Shown here: positions 7,746 through 15,290 of the stretch, piece by piece
Layout: each line of letters opens with the position of its first letter
Numbering within the stretch: the first letter of the stretch is position 1
NCBI GenBank assembly: GCA_964493075.1
Contig: CAZBNU010000001.1
Span: 1-64,000, forward strand
Length of the DNA stretch: 64,000 nucleotides
Source of the DNA: SLFT01 sp964493075
GTDB lineage: Bacteria > Hydrogenedentota > Hydrogenedentia > Hydrogenedentales > CAITNO01
Reading direction: 5' to 3'
Translations under genes and position numbers: made by a program
The notes under the pieces: generated by a model
Databases searched by the model: none
What the model was told of the DNA's origin: nothing
Seen by the model: only the letters and a program-made list of their open reading frames with translations

Positions 7746-7775
7746 AAAAAAAAGGCGCACCAAAAAGGTACGCCT
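7746..7775 (-). terminator. Rho-independent terminator of the YdbL-like lipoprotein gene
   Basis: Read on the minus strand, the stem AGGCGTACC (7775-7767) pairs with GGTGCGCCT (7761-7753) around a five-base T loop, including one G-U pair that only forms on this strand. Seven or more T follow. It lies about 40 bp past the lipoprotein stop at 7813. Confidence 0.85.
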
Positions 7776-7812
7776 CAAAATACCGACGAACAGAAACCTG
7801 ACCAACGCGAGA

Positions 7813-8505
7813 TTATGGGATAGTAACCCACGCACCAGCCACGCATTTATCGCCGAGTTTTTTACCTGTTGCAGAACCCTTGAAGTTATTGAAATCAGAA
7901 CCCGCGGCCGGCAGTTGAAATACTTCTCCGGATTTTGCACGGCTCAAACGCTGCAAAGCAAAAATGCTCTCCACCTTCGCTACGTTTACCCCTTCAATCT
8001 CTTTATTCAGGCGGGCCATCTCCCCATACAAGGCTTTCCGATCTTTGTTTTCATCGGCAACCAGTTTTTGGGCTTCATTCTTTTGGTCTGCTTCTTTGAT
8101 GGCGTCACAGTCGCGTAGTTCAACATAGCCGCGATTGGTTTCCCCAAGACACCCTTGCTTCTTGATGGCTTCAATCTGCGGATTGCGATCGCGCATCTTC
8201 TTGGCAATCTCCTGTATCATGGGCGAGGTGGTTACCGTCAACTCATCCGCATAGGCCGTCTGAATCGGATTGAATGCGTTCAGCATGCGCTGCAGTTGCG
8301 AAACAGGCTCTTCACTGGTTTCCTCCTCCAGACCCGGCAATTCATCCGTTTTGCCTTCGATGAAATCAAGCACATTCTCCGCCTGGTCGGCCACGTGCCG
8401 TATGTCCAGCGTTATGTGGGCATCAATTTTATGTTCCGTCCGAATCACACATCCCAAAGCCACCGCCAATACTGCCACAGCACAAAGCATCATGTACTTT
8501 TTCAT
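7813..8505 (-). CDS. Lipoprotein with C-terminal YdbL-like (DUF1318) domain
   Basis: The protein has 230 residues. The N-terminus MKKYMMLCAVAVLAVALGC is a lipoprotein signal with Cys as the modified residue. A central charged linker with several Glu precedes a C-terminal domain of about 110 residues (from IQEIAKKMRDRNPQIEAIKKQG) that matches the YdbL/DUF1318 pattern GETNRGYVELRD...VADENKDRKALYGEMA...LSRAKSGEVFQLP. In E. coli YdbL accompanies YdbH and YnbE in lipid transport across the envelope. Here it is alone, about twice the usual size and lipid-anchored. The start at 8505 has AAGGAG upstream; a TTG 24 nt earlier is less likely. It is flanked by its own terminator. Confidence 0.75.
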   Translation of the reverse strand: MKKYMMLCAVAVLAVALGCVIRTEHKIDAHITLDIRHVADQAENVLDFIEGKTDELPGLEEETSEEPVSQLQRMLNAFNPIQTAYADELTVTTSPMIQEIAKKMRDRNPQIEAIKKQGCLGETNRGYVELRDCDAIKEADQKNEAQKLVADENKDRKALYGEMARLNKEIEGVNVAKVESIFALQRLSRAKSGEVFQLPAAGSDFNNFKGSATGKKLGDKCVAGAWVTIP

Positions 8506-8604
8506 TTCATACTTCTCCTTTTCGTTCAAATAACTTTACGACATCTGGAAAACCAGAACATCCAATATTACCAATATAGACGCGACCACTCCATTTTTAT
8601 TCAC

Positions 8605-8610
8605 ATTATA
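8605..8610 (-). promoter_or_regulatory. Possible -10 box for the lipoprotein gene
   Basis: Read on the minus strand, a perfect TATAAT lies about 100 bp upstream of the lipoprotein start. No convincing -35 lies at 16-18 bp. The remainder of 8506-8723 shows no gene. Confidence 0.3.
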
Positions 8611-8723
8611 CTGTAGTATAGCCTATTTGGCGGAACAAACGGGAATAATCATTTTTCCTGACCCATGAACCCGCAGGGAAAATATAAGTACCCATAAACC
8701 TGAAATCACCCAGTCACTTATAG

Positions 8724-8729
8724 TATAAT
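8724..8729 (+). promoter_or_regulatory. -10 box placing transcription start at the helicase start codon
   Basis: A perfect TATAAT ends 9 nt before the ATG at 8739 and directly abuts another in-frame ATG at 8730. The predicted transcription start falls at about 8736-8739, giving a leaderless or near-leaderless mRNA. There is no Shine-Dalgarno and only a poor -35. Confidence 0.5.
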
Positions 8730-8738
8730 ATGGGTAAT

Positions 8739-9971
8739 ATGACAAACGAAGACCCCCTCCTTACTTTCGATGATTTCAATTTGGACGAACGCTGTGCGCG
8801 TGTGCTCCATAGAATGAAAATCACGACGCCTTCGCCGGTACAGGCGCAGGCCATTCCCCTTGTGCTTGCGGGCAAAGACCTTGTGGTCACCGCTCAGACA
8901 GGCACAGGGAAGACGCTGGCATTTGCTTTGCCCGCTCTGTCCCTGCTTGCACGCCGGGGTAAGTCCAAAAGAAACCGCATGCTGGTGCTGGCGCCCACAC
9001 GCGAACTGTGCATACAGGTCGAGCAGGTCATCATGGATTTCTGCAAAGCCCTCGGTATGCACAGTGCCCCCATTTATGGCGGCGTTGGCATGCATCCACA
9101 GGTAGCAAAACTCGAACGGGGCTGCGACATCGTCGTGGCCACACCGGGGCGCCTGCTTGACCATCTATCGCGGGGCGCGCTGAAATTCGCCCCCCTCGAA
9201 ATACTGGTCTTTGACGAAGCAGACCGCATGCTGGATATGGGATTTATGCCGGACATACAGCGTATCCTTAAGCAACTGCCCAAGGCACGTCAGACGCTTA
9301 TGTTTTCGGCAACCTTCCCACCAGCCATCGAACGGCTCACCAAAGACATGATGCAGAATCCTGAACGCATCAGTATTGGTAAGGAGTCCACCCCGGTCTC
9401 CACTGTACGCCAGTTGATCGTCCCCGTGCGGGATGAGGAAAAGTTCAACATTCTCCTTGATATTCTCAATAAGCCGGATATTGATTCAGCATTGGTATTC
9501 TTACGTACCATTCGGCGCACTGACCGAATAGCAAGAATGCTCAAAAAGACCGGGCAAAAAGCGGTCGCCATACACGGCGATTTACCCCAGTCCAAAAGAC
9601 AGCAGGCGCTTGAGGGGTTTCGCAAGGGGAAATACAAAGTTCTTGTTGCCACAGACGTGGCGGCACGCGGCCTGGATATCAACGATATCTCCCATGTTAT
9701 CAACTATGACATTCCCCAGCATCCGGATGATTATGTGCATCGCATCGGCCGCACTGCCCGCGCAACGCGCGAAGGTGATGCCATTACCTTCGTCACCCCT
9801 GCAGACCATACAGCACTGGGCGCTATCGAACAGACGCTCGGGTACAATATAGAACGTCAGGAATATGAAGGCGCCCCACGGATTCTTACCATCTTTACAC
9901 CCCATGACAAGCGTGCGAAGAAACCAAGTGCAGGCAGACGGCGGGGACGCAGCATGTTGCGACGGAGGTAA
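8739..9971 (+). CDS. DEAD-box ATP-dependent RNA helicase (RhlE-like)
   Basis: This protein of about 410 residues carries all DEAD-box motifs in order: AQTGTGKT (I), PTRELCIQ (Ia), TPGRLLDH (Ib), VFDEADRML (II), SATFP (III), VATDVAARGLDI (V) and HRIGRTARA (VI). A short basic tail ends KKPSAGRRRGRSMLRRR, typical of RhlE-type helicases that act in ribosome assembly or RNA turnover. An ATG at 8730 would add three residues, but the perfect -10 box ends at 8729, so the second ATG at 8739 is favoured. The WbsX-like gene follows 27 bp downstream and may be co-transcribed. Confidence 0.95.
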   Translation: MTNEDPLLTFDDFNLDERCARVLHRMKITTPSPVQAQAIPLVLAGKDLVVTAQTGTGKTLAFALPALSLLARRGKSKRNRMLVLAPTRELCIQVEQVIMDFCKALGMHSAPIYGGVGMHPQVAKLERGCDIVVATPGRLLDHLSRGALKFAPLEILVFDEADRMLDMGFMPDIQRILKQLPKARQTLMFSATFPPAIERLTKDMMQNPERISIGKESTPVSTVRQLIVPVRDEEKFNILLDILNKPDIDSALVFLRTIRRTDRIARMLKKTGQKAVAIHGDLPQSKRQQALEGFRKGKYKVLVATDVAARGLDINDISHVINYDIPQHPDDYVHRIGRTARATREGDAITFVTPADHTALGAIEQTLGYNIERQEYEGAPRILTIFTPHDKRAKKPSAGRRRGRSMLRRR

Positions 9972-9998
9972 TTCACAGGCAACATTGAGGAGCTAATC

Positions 9999-11225
9999 AT
10001 GCGTATCACTACTGTAATGATGATTTTTTTGACCCTGGTCGCTACAGGTGCAGCCGCAGTAAGCCCAAATGACCCCATTGAGGAGCAAGCCATGTCCGCT
10101 TCCACCAAACCCACTGTGGCCTGTTTTTACTTTCCAAACTACCATGTTGATCCGCGCAATGAAGCACGACACGGAAAAGGCTGGACGGAATGGGAACTGG
10201 TGAAGCAGGCCAAGCCCCGCTTTGACGGACATCACCAGCCCAACGTGCCTGCATGGGGCTTCGAGAACGAAAACGACCCGCAGGTTATGGCCAAAAAAAT
10301 TGACGCTGCCGCCGACCACGGTATTGATGCCTTCATTTTCGACTGGTACTATTATGACGATGGGCCCTTTCTGGAACGCGGGGTGGAAGAGGGGTTCATG
10401 AAAGCGCCGAATGCCGACAAAATGAAGTTTGGCGTCATGTGGGCAAACCACGACTGGATAGACATTCATCCCGCAGTCCTGAACAAGAAACCGGAATTGC
10501 TTTATCCGGGCACGGTCACCCTGGAAACTTTTGAAAAGATGACCGACCATCTGATAAAAAACTATTTCTCCCATGACTCCTATTGGCGTATTGGCGGCTG
10601 TCCTATGTTCAGCGTTTATGAATTACATACGCTGATGAAAAGTTTTGGCGGCGTGGAGCAAACAGCAGCGGCATTGAAACGGTTTCGGGAAAAAACAATT
10701 GCCGCAGGTTTTCCGGGATTACATCTCAATGCCGTAGCCTGGGGCGTACAAATACTGCCCAGCGAAACCGTAGTGAAGGATGTAGAAACCTTGATTGAAC
10801 GCTTGGGATTTGACAGTGTCACTTCCTATGTATGGATACATGAAATTCGCCTGGATACATTTCCGCAGACACCCTACAAAGAGGTCATGGATAAAGCCAC
10901 CGGAATATGGCAGCGGGAAGTGGATCGGTTCGGCGTCCCCTACTACCCCAACGTAACCATGGGCTGGGACTCCTCCCCACGATGCCGGCAGGAAGACCCC
11001 TTTGAAAATAAAGGCTATCCCTTTATGGCCTCCATGAGCGGCAATACGCCGGAGGCCTTTGGCGAAGCACTAGAGAAGGTTAAAGAATTTCTAAAAGCCC
11101 ATCCTCAGTGTAACAACACCATCACCATCAATTGCTGGAACGAATGGACCGAAGGCAGTTATCTGGAACCGGACACAAAACACGGCATGGCCTATCTGGA
11201 GCAGATTAAGCGTGTATTTCCCTGA
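9999..11225 (+). CDS. WbsX / GH99-like secreted glycan-active protein
   Basis: This 408-residue protein has a signal peptide at residues 1-20 (MRITTVMMIFLTLVATGAAA) and then a GHF99-like/WbsX domain: ACFYFPNYHVDPRN, GWTEWELVKQAKPRF, a DWYYYDDG strand end, and NCWNEWTEGSYLEPD near the end. Such domains occur in polysaccharide biosynthesis loci and in presumed endo-acting glycosidases; the precise reaction is unknown. The start has GAGGAG 7 nt upstream. Unusually, the same 11-nt CATTGAGGAGC recurs at 10076-10086, again exactly 5 nt before an in-frame ATG (10092). Starting there would give a signal-less protein, so two products are possible. Confidence 0.85.
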   Translation: MRITTVMMIFLTLVATGAAAVSPNDPIEEQAMSASTKPTVACFYFPNYHVDPRNEARHGKGWTEWELVKQAKPRFDGHHQPNVPAWGFENENDPQVMAKKIDAAADHGIDAFIFDWYYYDDGPFLERGVEEGFMKAPNADKMKFGVMWANHDWIDIHPAVLNKKPELLYPGTVTLETFEKMTDHLIKNYFSHDSYWRIGGCPMFSVYELHTLMKSFGGVEQTAAALKRFREKTIAAGFPGLHLNAVAWGVQILPSETVVKDVETLIERLGFDSVTSYVWIHEIRLDTFPQTPYKEVMDKATGIWQREVDRFGVPYYPNVTMGWDSSPRCRQEDPFENKGYPFMASMSGNTPEAFGEALEKVKEFLKAHPQCNNTITINCWNEWTEGSYLEPDTKHGMAYLEQIKRVFP

Positions 11226-11256
11226 AGAGAACATTGTCGCCACAGGTCGGGACAAA

Positions 11257-12984
11257 TTACATTTGTTCTTCCTGACCATCCAGGCACTGCCCCTTTTCAA
11301 GTAGGCTTTTCCTTAATTGCTCGTACTTGATATCCTGCACTGCAATTCCTTCATCTAGTGCCATTGCCGCCGCCACTCCCGCACTCTGGCCAAGAATCAT
11401 GAATACCGGTTCCATACGAATTGACCCATATGCAACGTGTGACGAAGAAAGGCAGACCGGCACAAGCAGGTTGCTGCATTCCTCCTTCTTGGGAACAATC
11501 GCACGGTAAGAAACTGGATATGGCTTTGGACAATGATGTCCAAAACCGCCCTCATTTCGCACCGTAGTTTTTCCGTTCTCTTCGACAACGACCCGCTGGC
11601 AGAAATGAGAATCCATCGGGTAGGATGCAAGTCCAATGGAATCATGGGCGACCCTTTTGGATTCACAGTCTTCCTGTGTTATCACATATTCAGAAACCAT
11701 ACGGCGCCCCTCCCGTATATACAACTGATGAGGCCAGTAACCCGTTTCCTTGAACTCATTCGGATCAAGGCCAAAACGGTTTACACGGTCCTGTAGATCG
11801 CCGGGAACCTCTTGATCGTTTGCCAGGAAGTACATAAGTCCCTGCTGATAGTTGACATGGTCCTGAAAGATCACTTCCCGCAATTCATATAACTCGTGAA
11901 GAGCCATAGGCAGCCCACGCCGTGCTGCTGGAAGTTCTGAAAACGAACCCGGCGTATAAGTACCATCCGGCCAGCGATAATTACCGCCGACATAATCCGA
12001 GGAAACACTACCCGCGTTGTTGCAATCGCCATTCTTCATCTGCACCGGCCCGTCGGTCATGGGCGCTGTCGTATAATTCAGCTTCCATTCAATGTCCGGA
12101 TCAGCATTCAGAAAACGTGCAAGCAACGCGTAACGGCTAGGATCATAAGCGGTGGGTTTCGGAAATAGAATTTTCCCCGCTTTATCAGTGAGGAACATTC
12201 GGAAATTATAGGCCTGTACCTTAAAGTCACCCTCACCCGCACTACCAGGAATCTCCGAAGCTATTTCAGGCAATAAGCCGGATTCAGGGTTGTCCGGTTC
12301 CACGTAGGGACTTATGGGCAAACGACAAAACTGGTACGTATCTTTCCATGATATTTTCTGCCATTGCCCCCCGAGAGATTCACCATAAGTACTGGCAGGT
12401 TCTCGGCCCACATGATAAGAGACATTTGCTGCCGCCATCAGATCGCCCTCGTAGGTGGTGTCTAAAAAGACGGCAGCCTCAACGGTTTCTCCTGTTTCAA
12501 ATCTTGCCGAAACCAACCTGCCGTCCTTTATGTGTACAGACTCCAGGCACCGCTCAAAAAGCACGTGTACGCCTGCTTCATCAAGCATTTGCAAAAAAAG
12601 TGATTCTGCTTCCGATGGGCGAAAATCCCGAAGTTTCCCAATCCTCCTATAGAACTCGTTAGCCAGGCCACCAATTGTTTCTTTTTGACCAGCATCTGTG
12701 GCCGTTAAACCACCGGAGGTCATTCCGCCCACATGGCGATTGAAAGAGAGTAACAGAACTTTTTTCCCCATTCGCCCCGATTCAACCGCCGCTGTAACTC
12801 CGGCAGGCGTTCCCCCGTAAACCAGGACATCGCACATAATACGCTTGGGCGCATCACGTTCAGGTTGACGGTAATAAACAGGACCAAGGCCTTTATCCGC
12901 TTCTTCACACCATCCAAACGGTAAAACTCCAATCCCAAAAAGGACAAACGCGCATATAAATATTAATTGTCTTGATGTATTCAT
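11257..12984 (-). CDS. Secreted FAD-dependent oxidoreductase (FAD_oxidored family)
   Basis: The mature gene encodes 575 residues. A signal peptide (MNTSRQLIFICAFVLFGIGVL) precedes the FAD-binding Rossmann motif DVLVYGGTPAGVTAAVESGRMGK and the family hallmark NRHVGGMTSGGLTATDAG. The C-terminus has the usual closing helix GQSAGVAAAMALDEG. This family is greatly expanded in planctomycetes and relatives and is thought to act on sugars or their derivatives; the substrate is not known. The reading frame stays open upstream to 13269, but that part lacks homology. The start at 12984 is preceded by AAAGG and begins the signal peptide. It is convergent with the WbsX-like gene. Confidence 0.9.
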   Translation of the reverse strand: MNTSRQLIFICAFVLFGIGVLPFGWCEEADKGLGPVYYRQPERDAPKRIMCDVLVYGGTPAGVTAAVESGRMGKKVLLLSFNRHVGGMTSGGLTATDAGQKETIGGLANEFYRRIGKLRDFRPSEAESLFLQMLDEAGVHVLFERCLESVHIKDGRLVSARFETGETVEAAVFLDTTYEGDLMAAANVSYHVGREPASTYGESLGGQWQKISWKDTYQFCRLPISPYVEPDNPESGLLPEIASEIPGSAGEGDFKVQAYNFRMFLTDKAGKILFPKPTAYDPSRYALLARFLNADPDIEWKLNYTTAPMTDGPVQMKNGDCNNAGSVSSDYVGGNYRWPDGTYTPGSFSELPAARRGLPMALHELYELREVIFQDHVNYQQGLMYFLANDQEVPGDLQDRVNRFGLDPNEFKETGYWPHQLYIREGRRMVSEYVITQEDCESKRVAHDSIGLASYPMDSHFCQRVVVEENGKTTVRNEGGFGHHCPKPYPVSYRAIVPKKEECSNLLVPVCLSSSHVAYGSIRMEPVFMILGQSAGVAAAMALDEGIAVQDIKYEQLRKSLLEKGQCLDGQEEQM

Positions 12985-13051
12985 CCTGCAATACCTTTCT
13001 GTTTCAGCGCCAAATTCTGTCGGCCATTTCTTCTTAATCGCCTTATCGAGC

Positions 13052-13083
13052 ATTCTAACATGATCGGAAGCACATGTTGTCAA
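13052..13083 (-). promoter_or_regulatory. Possible promoter of the FAD oxidoreductase gene
   Basis: On the minus strand a perfect TTGACA (13083-13078) is followed after 20 bp by TAGAAT (13057-13052). The spacer is longer than optimal. An ACATG...CATGT inverted repeat lies between the two boxes and could bind a regulator. Confidence 0.3.
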
Positions 13084-13093
13084 GTCCGTGCTT

Positions 13094-13121
13094 TTGATTC
13101 TTTGTATTCTCGTGTTATAAT
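13094..13121 (+). promoter_or_regulatory. Sigma70-type promoter of the Hsp70-like gene
   Basis: TTGATT (13094-13099) and TATAAT (13116-13121) are 16 bp apart. The predicted start near 13128 gives a 5' leader of about 43 nt with AAAAAGGA before the GTG start at 13171. It is divergent from the FAD oxidoreductase promoter region. Confidence 0.6.
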
Positions 13122-13170
13122 CCGGAGTTTTGCAGTAACACACAACAGAATTAATTAAAAAGGATAGCCA

Positions 13171-14589
13171 GTGCAGACAGTCTATTGCGGTGTTGATTTC
13201 GGAACTACAAATACAAGTGTGGCATTGAGTGATGGGAACAGTGGCCGGGCGCTTGCCCTTGATCCACATAACGATACCCCAACCTCGCTGCCCTCTCTTC
13301 TCTACATCTCCCGTGAAGGCGAAAAAATTATCGGACGGAAGGCTGCAGATGCCTTCATTGAACGTAATGTTGACCGGGAGGTTAAACTGAAACAGGTTGA
13401 TCTAGGGGTAGCGGTGGAAGCCTATGTAGGCGCAGAACCTGATAAAAGCGATTCTTATAACCCTGCCCTCGTGGTGGATACCACTGTGCGTCAGGCTATG
13501 CGTGCAAAGGCAACCCTAGAAGTTAATTCGCCGGGACGACTCTTTCAGTCGTTAAAGACATTGCTGCGCCAGCCCGCCTTCAAGAGCACTGAAGTATTTG
13601 GAACCCAATACCAGATTGAAGAACTCGTGGCGTATATTCTGGAACAGGTCAAGCGCAACGTGGACGCCGCCGCAGGCTTTTCCGTGGAGAAGGCTGTTTT
13701 CGGTCGTCCAGTACTGTTTTCCGAAGAGGAAGAGGAAAACGTGCTGGCGGAAAACCGGTTGCGCACCGCAGCCAATCTGGTCGGTTTCAAAGAAGTAGTG
13801 TTTTTCTACGAACCTGTTGGCGCTTGCGTAGAATATGCTGTGGATGTCACAGAGCGGCAGCGTCTGATGGTGGTGGATATTGGTGGCGGCACCTGCGACG
13901 TGTGCATCATGGAATTCCAGGGCGGCAGCAGTGTGGCTGAACGCCTCGCTTCAAGTCGCGTACTCGGCGTAGCAGGCACACCAGTCGCCGGAGATGCACT
14001 GGACCGCGAAATCATCCGCACCAAGTTATTTCCCTTGTTCGGAAGCCGCGCCCGGTATGGGCCTTCAAAACTACCCATGCCCCAGTATATCTATAACCAG
14101 ATTCTTGACTGGCAGAATATTTACAAGTTGAACACTGAAGAAACCACCAACTGGTTATTGGCCGCAGAAGCATCATCGGATTACCCGGAAGGACTTCGGG
14201 CGCTGCGCTGCCTTATCCGCCGCAATTACGGGTATCTTGTCTCCAGGGAAGTGGAGGCCGCCAAAAAACGCCTTTCCGAAGTTACGACCACTCATATCAA
14301 TATTGCCAGGGATGAAATTGCCATACATGATCTTCTGGAACGGGAAGAATTCGCCCACATCGTTGAATTTATTCTGGAACGGATGCTAGCATCAATCATT
14401 GAAGCGGAAAAGAACGCAGGAATAAAAGCTCAGGACTTGGACTTTGTGCTGACCACCGGCGGCACTTGTCTCGTGCCTGCGGTGCAGACCATGCTAAAAC
14501 AACGCTTTGGCGCTGAAAAACTGCGCAGCAGGGATACCTTCACCAGCGTTGCCACAGGCCTTGCCGTTGTGGCGCAACACGCCTTCTGA
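13171..14589 (+). CDS. Hsp70-family chaperone-like protein (YegD type)
   Basis: The protein has 472 residues. The N-terminal phosphate-1 loop is GVDFGTTNTSVAL, the phosphate-2 loop is VVDIGGGTCDVCIM and the adenosine motif is LTTGGTCLVPAVQ. It is close in length and layout to E. coli YegD. It consists of the Hsp70 nucleotide-binding domain with a short insert and lacks the canonical substrate-binding domain and lid. It begins with GTG after AAAAAGGA, below a clear promoter. The role is unknown; YegD proteins are atypical Hsp70s without the usual DnaJ/GrpE partners nearby, as here. Its stop lies 2 bp from the stop of the convergent next gene, with no terminator between. Confidence 0.88.
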   Translation: MQTVYCGVDFGTTNTSVALSDGNSGRALALDPHNDTPTSLPSLLYISREGEKIIGRKAADAFIERNVDREVKLKQVDLGVAVEAYVGAEPDKSDSYNPALVVDTTVRQAMRAKATLEVNSPGRLFQSLKTLLRQPAFKSTEVFGTQYQIEELVAYILEQVKRNVDAAAGFSVEKAVFGRPVLFSEEEEENVLAENRLRTAANLVGFKEVVFFYEPVGACVEYAVDVTERQRLMVVDIGGGTCDVCIMEFQGGSSVAERLASSRVLGVAGTPVAGDALDREIIRTKLFPLFGSRARYGPSKLPMPQYIYNQILDWQNIYKLNTEETTNWLLAAEASSDYPEGLRALRCLIRRNYGYLVSREVEAAKKRLSEVTTTHINIARDEIAIHDLLEREEFAHIVEFILERMLASIIEAEKNAGIKAQDLDFVLTTGGTCLVPAVQTMLKQRFGAEKLRSRDTFTSVATGLAVVAQHAF

Positions 14590-14591
14590 CA

Positions 14592-15212
14592 TCAGGGCGT
14601 GGCTTTGGTGATTTTGAAATTGCTGAATCGCATCCAATGATCGCCCTGCTCCGGGCCATGATAGCATTGCAAACTCACCTGGTTTTTCTTGCCTCGCTTC
14701 AACTCACCTTCGGCGGCAACTCTGAATTCCTTTTCGTTTTCCTGACGGAATTTCGCAACATACGTATTTCCCCTTGCTTCAAGTTGAAGGTGTACCGTCA
14801 TTTCCGACGCGGGAACTTTTCCGGGGATAATAAAATACTCCTCGTCAATGCGTTCATGTACCAATTTAAATGCCGGTGCACCGTCAGCATACCAGGTAAT
14901 GCCTGCCTGTTCATACTGCTGTGTCAGTTCCGTTGTGAAAGCAACTGTCACCTCAATGAGCAAATCTTCCTTGTCCAGTTCTGGCAGGGAAAGAAGCAAA
15001 GCATTTTGAACGGAATTGGCATCGCCCGGACGGGGGCGTATTTCGAGTCCTTCTTCTGTAAGCCGCCAGTCCTCCCCATTCTCCCGTAGCCACGTCCATC
15101 CATCTGCCAATTTTTCTTCAAAGTTATCTTCATAAATAACGGCGTCTGATTCTGCATAAGTACTCATAGCCAGCAGCATCCCTGTCATTAGCAAAACGGT
15201 CACGGGTTTCAT
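14592..15212 (-). CDS. Secreted protein with lectin/glucanase-like beta-sandwich, function unknown
   Basis: This 206-residue protein starts with a signal peptide (MKPVTVLLMTGMLLAMSTYAES). The mature part reads like a concanavalin-A-like jelly roll of the DUF1349/laminin-G-like type: YEDNFEEKLADGWTWLREN, then GLEIRPRPGD, an EQAGITWYADG strand and a terminal FSNFKIT. Such domains bind carbohydrate or hydrolyse it; no catalytic residues can be assigned. The start is supported by AAGGAG before ATG at 15212; 21 codons of open frame upstream lack a ribosome site. It is convergent with the Hsp70-like gene. Confidence 0.7.
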   Translation of the reverse strand: MKPVTVLLMTGMLLAMSTYAESDAVIYEDNFEEKLADGWTWLRENGEDWRLTEEGLEIRPRPGDANSVQNALLLSLPELDKEDLLIEVTVAFTTELTQQYEQAGITWYADGAPAFKLVHERIDEEYFIIPGKVPASEMTVHLQLEARGNTYVAKFRQENEKEFRVAAEGELKRGKKNQVSLQCYHGPEQGDHWMRFSNFKITKATP

Positions 15213-15290
15213 GGCAATCTCCTTATCTCTTTTGATTACAGTAGCACGCAGGGTACCTATAGGACAAATTCCCATACAGTTACGCGGGAG

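Noticed and set aside
8155..8616. Plus-strand frame of 153 codons over the lipoprotein gene
   Set aside because: Antisense to a gene with a lipoprotein signal, ribosome site and terminator.
11257..13269. Long form of the FAD oxidoreductase starting at 13269
   Set aside because: The first 95 codons overlap the divergent promoter region and the Hsp70-like gene; the signal peptide begins at 12984.
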